From the NCBI GenBank assembly GCA_964019335.1, contig OZ025752.1, forward strand, positions 124,001-188,000: a stretch of 64,000 nt of DNA, read 5' to 3'. The translations under genes were made by a program, and so were the position numbers. Under the pieces are notes generated by a model. It searched no databases. It saw only the letters and a list, made by a program, of their open reading frames with translations, and had not been told where the DNA came from. Origin of the DNA: Diplonema japonicum. Its lineage: Eukaryota; Euglenozoa; Diplonemea; Diplonemida; Diplonemidae. Positions 61,902 through 64,000 of this stretch are shown piece after piece. Numbering within the stretch: position 1 is the first letter of the stretch; each line of letters begins with the position of its first letter.

Positions 61902-63797
61902 ATGGATGTGTTCGTAAAGGACGCTGCAGGGAAGCGCAAAGAGATGGTGGTGAAGGAGCACAGCACGCTTGCGGAGGTGGTGAAGGAGGCAGAGAGGGTG
62001 CTGGGCTATGAGGTGAAGGGGTGCACGGAGCTGTGGTACGATGGGGCTGTGGTGGCAGAGGGAGGGGACAGCAGCTTCTGCGGGCTGACGGGGATCAGTG
62101 CAGGCGACGAAGTGCAGGCCGTCTACTCCAATGCGAAGATGAAGGAAGAATTCAAGACAGGCAAGGTCCCCTTCGACCACACTTCCCCTGATGTGATGCG
62201 AGGCGATGCTGAGATCGCTCTTCTCGCAGCGCAGAGGAACCCAGGCTTGTTGAGGCACGCCCTCCCCTCCCTTAGGGGGGACAAGGGCTTTATGCTGTCT
62301 GCATGGAAGGCTTTCAGGTATTCCGATATCCTTCGCCATGCCACCCCCGAGCTCCTCGACGACGCTGGCTTTGCGGCCGACGCCATCAAGGCAAAACCAT
62401 TTGACAATCTTCTTAACTTTTCCAGGAGGTTGCAGACCGACCCGAGAGTGTGCCTTCTCCACAAGGCCACGAAACAGCGATTGCTCCCCGACCCTGTCCT
62501 TTCTGACGACACGGAGGTCGCCATGCTTCAGATCAAGATGTGGAGCAGGCCACAAACTAGTTGTAGGAGGGGAACCCCGTCACGGAACCATTCCGGTAAC
62601 CGCAACCACGAGTGCTGTCTGCAGCATGTCTCTGAGCGTCTGCAGGGTGACAAGGAGTTGGTGCTGGCTGCTGTGGAGTATGACGGGATGAGCTTGAAGC
62701 ACGCAGCGGAGCCCTTGAGGAACGACCCTGATGTTGTTCGTGCAGCTTTGCAGCAGAATGGGATGGCCTTGGGTTTTGCATCTGAGAAGGAAGAGGAAGA
62801 GGAAGCCACACAGAGCTACAAGAATATGCGAGTGGTAGCCCTTCGTTCACTGTGCATACGACGCATGGTCACTGTCCCACCAGACACCCTCAAGCCTGGG
62901 CTTGTGAAGCTGCTAGAGCAGTATGACGACAAGAAAAGGGAAGAGAACAAAGCGAAGGCAAAGGGAAAGGAAGAAGAGAAGGCGAAAGCAAAAGAAAAGG
63001 GGGGAGAGAAAGAGAAAGCCGTTGGGGAAAAGAGAGAGCTGGATGGAGACCAACCCCCTGCAAAGAAACCTAAAACAGAAGTGGTGGATGGGTCCTTCAG
63101 AAGCAACCCGGAGTTTGCGATGTTGGCGGTGAAGCAGGACTGGATGGCCGTTTGCCACCTCACAGGTGCGGCGAGGGACAGCAAGGAGGTGGCATTGGAG
63201 GCTGTTAAGGCAGATACAAGTGCTTACGGTTACCTACCAAAGCGACTTCAGGAAGACAAGGAAGTGGCTGTGGCGACAGTGAGTACGAACGGATTGTATG
63301 TGCAGCACCTCCTAAAGAAGCTGAAGAAGGACAAGTGTGTGGTGCTGGCGGCAGTGAAGCAGAACGGGACTGCATTGAAGTGTGTGAAGCAGTACTTCGA
63401 TGACGACAGGGATGTGGCCTTGGTGGCTTGCATCAGCGGCGGGTGGCCTTACCTCTCCGACAGGCTGAAGGGGGACAAGCAGCTCGCGATGAGGGCAGTG
63501 GCGCACAATGGAAAGCTCTTTGAGAAGCTCAGCCCAGAGCTTCGGAGCGATAAGGACGTGGCACTGATCGCTGTGAGGAGGATGGCAATGCTCTCCACGT
63601 CCTGCGGACGCACCGCCTTGAAGATGGTGGGGGAGAACCTGGCACCATTACTGGAATTTGCTTATGCTGCACTGAACATGTGCGGCTGCAGAGGAGCTGA
63701 TGAACTCATGCAAAACGTGTTGCGCAGCACCCTGCCAGAAGGAGAACAAATGCCAACTTCTGATAAATCTGAGTCCAAAGAAGAAGGGGAAGACTGA
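61902..63797 (+). CDS. DUF4116-repeat protein with ubiquitin-like N-terminus
   Basis: A single-exon ORF of 631 residues; 'acatttcag' lies 21 nt before the ATG. Residues 1-75 look like a beta-grasp (ubiquitin-like) domain: 'MDVFVKDAAGKRKEMVVKEH', 'LAEVVKEAERVLGYE', 'LWYDGAVV'. DUF4116-type repeats follow. Clear ones include 'VSERLQGDKELVLAAVEYDG', 'LRNDPDVVRAALQQNGMALG', 'LPKRLQEDKEVAVATVSTNG', 'LKKDKCVVLAAVKQNGTALK' and 'LSDRLKGDKQLAMRAVAHNG'. A Lys/Glu-rich linker (about 340-395) ends in 'PPAKKPKTE', an NLS-like run. DUF4116 function is unknown; the repeats form helical hairpins. Around 62541-62610 the intact gene differs from the decayed copy (WSRPQTSCRRG... versus WDRAHEATPWD), a local replacement. 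Multi-copy status here suggests an expanding family. Confidence 0.88.
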   Translation: MDVFVKDAAGKRKEMVVKEHSTLAEVVKEAERVLGYEVKGCTELWYDGAVVAEGGDSSFCGLTGISAGDEVQAVYSNAKMKEEFKTGKVPFDHTSPDVMRGDAEIALLAAQRNPGLLRHALPSLRGDKGFMLSAWKAFRYSDILRHATPELLDDAGFAADAIKAKPFDNLLNFSRRLQTDPRVCLLHKATKQRLLPDPVLSDDTEVAMLQIKMWSRPQTSCRRGTPSRNHSGNRNHECCLQHVSERLQGDKELVLAAVEYDGMSLKHAAEPLRNDPDVVRAALQQNGMALGFASEKEEEEEATQSYKNMRVVALRSLCIRRMVTVPPDTLKPGLVKLLEQYDDKKREENKAKAKGKEEEKAKAKEKGGEKEKAVGEKRELDGDQPPAKKPKTEVVDGSFRSNPEFAMLAVKQDWMAVCHLTGAARDSKEVALEAVKADTSAYGYLPKRLQEDKEVAVATVSTNGLYVQHLLKKLKKDKCVVLAAVKQNGTALKCVKQYFDDDRDVALVACISGGWPYLSDRLKGDKQLAMRAVAHNGKLFEKLSPELRSDKDVALIAVRRMAMLSTSCGRTALKMVGENLAPLLEFAYAALNMCGCRGADELMQNVLRSTLPEGEQMPTSDKSESKEEGED

Positions 63798-64000
63798 ATC
63801 CTGAAAGAATTAAAAAAAAAAAGTATTTTTTTTTTTTTTGACACCGGTAGTTTCTTTTTAGAGAATCGAGCCCTCCCTTTAGCCTATTTGGGCGATTGCA
63901 TTCTCTTGACCTGACAATCCTGTCACTTCTCCCACTCCATTTTTAGATTCTTTTTCCTCAATATATTCTTCTTTATAAAAGCGGCCTTTAATTGTGTAGT
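63798..64000. repeat. Flanking repeat of the DUF4116 gene, right copy
   Basis: 63840-63909 repeats 61726-61796, and the last 30 nt repeat 61657-61686, so DNA like that upstream of the gene starts again at the window edge. This fits a tandem array, and another copy may lie beyond. Confidence 0.75.

Overview
This window comes from a nuclear eukaryotic genome, most likely a flagellated protist. The supported proteins are eukaryotic: a kinesin-9 motor, a SHIPPO-repeat protein, VPS36 of ESCRT-II, a K-Cl cotransporter, an OCA2-like P protein, an ICE2/NARG2-like protein, cobalamin-dependent methionine synthase, and DUF4116 and DUF4419 proteins. About twenty genes can be supported and every one lies on the + strand. 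Many have a pyrimidine tract plus AG and then an A-rich leader directly before the ATG. That one-way layout with possible trans-splice acceptors would suit Euglenozoa (a diplonemid or a relative), and the CCCH protein at 18.5 kb fits this too. The lineage is an inference and is not proven here.

The non-coding DNA is extremely rich in homopolymers: A and T runs of 10-60 nt and C or G runs of 10-23 nt. Introns are GT-AG, mostly 35-81 nt, and are little more than T and A runs. I resolved 18 introns by hand by requiring the frame and the family alignment to continue across them. Joining exons this way completes the K-Cl cotransporter, VPS36, methionine synthase, the P protein and the kinesin, and exposes a 92-residue SelW-like protein with an in-frame TGA at its CxxU position (37522-37848).

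Layout: 0.5-1.4 kb, decayed DUF4116 copy; 1.6-3.2 kb, duplicated 5' segment and a leucine-rich-like gene; 3.4-9.4 kb, two flagellar-type genes (kinesin-9, SHIPPO); 9.8-13.9 kb, PDZ-K-Cl cotransporter; 14.4-16.3 kb, repeat and palindrome region; 16.4-19.3 kb, a four-TM protein and a CCCH protein; 21.4-26.2 kb, PDZ/EF-hand membrane protein and P protein; 26.2-29.2 kb, non-coding; 29.2-35.5 kb, large coiled-coil protein and a secreted propeller-like protein; 35.5-40.5 kb, repeats, the SelW-like gene and a decayed mobile element; 40.6-51.8 kb, DUF4419, ICE2-like, two coiled-coil/structural proteins and MetH; 51.8-53.9 kb, non-coding; 53.9-58.6 kb, an unknown multi-exon gene, a small unknown ORF, a type I membrane protein and VPS36; 58.6-61.6 kb, decayed mobile DNA; 61.9-63.8 kb, intact DUF4116 gene with flanking repeats that suggest a tandem family continuing past the window.

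No shared pathway links the genes. The kinesin-9 and SHIPPO neighbours are both axonemal families. The rest look like an ordinary mix of housekeeping, transport and unknown genes separated by low-complexity spacers.
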